DNA from: Rossellomorea orangium | Lineage (GTDB): Bacteria > Bacillota > Bacilli > Bacillales > Bacillaceae_B | Assembly (NCBI RefSeq): GCF_019334305.1 | Contig: NZ_JAHWGH010000017.1 | Location: forward strand, 310,001-374,000 | Direction of reading: 5' to 3' | Length of the DNA: 64,000 nucleotides | Shown: in pieces, positions 63,299 to 64,000 of the stretch | Numbering within the stretch: position 1 is the stretch's first letter | How the letters are laid out: every line of letters begins with the position of its first letter | Notes under the pieces: generated by a model | Told to the model about the DNA's origin: nothing | The model's database searches: none | The model's input: only the letters and a program-made list of their open reading frames with translations | Translations under genes and position numbers: made by a program

Positions 63299-64000
63299 TT
63301 ATTTTCGCCAAGTACCGCCAGTTCTGTTTGCGATTTGCTGGTCGGCGTAAAGTTTCCGATTAATGTCCGGATATACCGTTTCTGCGATTACCTTGCCGTC
63401 GAGTACGGATTGTACGACGATAGTCTGATTGCTTGCGTAACTTCCGACCGCACTCCCTCCGCTGTTTATACCGTAACTAACCGATTGCCTGCTTACGTTA
63501 GGCACCGCCGCGTTTGCCATCGCGCCTGCCATTTGTTGTATTCCGCCAATACCTCTACCAATCCCTACCGCAAATCCTTGCCAAGTATACTCACCTAACT
63601 GCATGAGTACACGTGAAGGAGAATGGATTCCAAGTAAGTCGCGGACTGCTTTAGGTATCGCGTTTACAATAGACTCGATCTTTGAAGTAACTGCGTCTTT
63701 CATTGAGCCTATGCCTTCAATAAAACCGCGGATAACGTCTTTTCCGATTTCAACTAGATCGATGTTACTGAAGAAACTTTCGATATTGTGCCAAATGTCC
63801 TCAGCGATCCCTTTTATAGCGTCCCATGCGCCTTCCCAATCGCCTTTTAATAGCGACATTCCTGCGTCGATTAAACCAACAACGAGGTCAATCCCAGAAC
63901 CGATTGTCACCTTCATGACTCCCCAAGCCATTTTGACAATTCCCTCGATAATCGGCCATACTGTTCGGAAGATCGTCTCGATAGCTGCCATTGCGACCGA
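63299..64000 (-). CDS. Phage tail tape measure protein, C-terminal part
   Basis: The frame is open at the right window edge; 233 codons are visible. Long amphipathic and hydrophobic stretches (VWPIIEGIVKMAWGVMKVTI, LLKGDWEGAWDAIKGIAEDI) and the C-terminal signature LLGIHSPSRVLMQLGEYTWQG then GIGRGI are typical of tape measure proteins, which set tail length and help DNA entry. The N-terminus lies outside. Confidence 0.88.
   Translation of the reverse strand, partial: SVAMAAIETIFRTVWPIIEGIVKMAWGVMKVTIGSGIDLVVGLIDAGMSLLKGDWEGAWDAIKGIAEDIWHNIESFFSNIDLVEIGKDVIRGFIEGIGSMKDAVTSKIESIVNAIPKAVRDLLGIHSPSRVLMQLGEYTWQGFAVGIGRGIGGIQQMAGAMANAAVPNVSRQSVSYGINSGGSAVGSYASNQTIVVQSVLDGKVIAETVYPDINRKLYADQQIANRTGGTWRK

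Larger units (their letters stand above)
48510..64000. mobile_element. Prophage integrated in spo0A (runs past the window end)
   Basis: Over 15.4 kb: integrase next to the spo0A junction, a conjugation-like module, an XRE regulator, a lysis cassette and siphovirus-type tail genes ending in an incomplete tape measure gene. Most genes lie on the minus strand with short spacing. Codon use differs from the host: TCG, CGA and GCG triplets are visibly more frequent than in the adjacent bkd genes. Capsid, terminase and early genes are not in the window. Confidence 0.9.

Overview
The window comes from a spore-forming member of the Bacillaceae (Bacillus sensu lato; a Rossellomorea-like genus is possible, but genus cannot be fixed from this sequence). 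Evidence: bases 1-48,500 keep the gene order of the yqi-yqj region of the Bacillus subtilis chromosome (namA, rnz, zwf, gndA, polY, pccB, mce, yqjA, artPQR, brxB, the bkd operon, bkdR, yqzF, glycerophosphodiesterase, spo0A), there is a complete gerA-gerB-gerC germinant receptor operon, Shine-Dalgarno sites are strong, and several genes start with TTG or GTG.

Host part, left to right. 1-5,260: end of namA, a GNAT gene, a histidine phosphatase, rnz, then zwf with a cyclase-family hydrolase. 5,260-14,000: an insertion relative to B. subtilis, which separates zwf from gndA. It holds a DUF2935 gene, the ger operon, a frameshifted GNAT gene, a DUF1801 gene and a MoxR-DUF58-DUF4129 operon. 14,000-21,030: gndA, a Y-family polymerase, a CheW-like gene, a tandem intergenic repeat, an M20-type peptidase, pccB and mce. 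21,180-25,300: a 31-codon Prli42-like miniprotein, an L,D-transpeptidase, yqjA and the artPQR transporter with a candidate CodY box, promoter and internal attenuator. 25,690-31,230: brxB and mutA-mutB-meaB. Together with pccB-mce these give most of a propionyl-CoA to succinyl-CoA route. 31,400-35,770: a large secreted bacillopeptidase F-like protease. 36,240-46,700: ptb-bcd-buk-lpdV-bkdAA-bkdAB-bkdB for branched-chain keto-acid breakdown, behind a sigma-54-type promoter, with the activator gene bkdR upstream. 46,820-48,360: yqzF, a glycerophosphodiesterase and a small repeat protein.

The main finding lies at about 48,500. Only the last 31 codons of spo0A, the master sporulation regulator, are present, followed by its terminator. 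At codon GGA (48,507-48,509) the sequence leaves spo0A and enters a prophage whose tyrosine integrase starts about 110 bp away. The prophage runs to the window end. The insertion removes the last part of the Spo0A DNA-binding/activation domain from the rest of the gene, which must lie beyond the window.

The prophage has two parts. At 54,680-64,000, on the minus strand, are tail genes (tape measure, a 1004-residue FN3/propeller protein, a hub-like protein, a BppU/pectate-lyase spike) and lysis genes (XhlA, holin, amidase). At 49,640-54,210, between the lysis genes and the integrase, a compact minus-strand operon encodes a ribbon-helix-helix protein, several tiny proteins (three of them under 50 codons), a VirB2/TrbC-like membrane protein, an M23 peptidase with membrane segments and an 806-residue HerA/TraG-type ATPase. 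This looks like a small conjugation-type secretion or DNA-transfer module carried by a phage. A divergent XRE regulator sits between the two parts.
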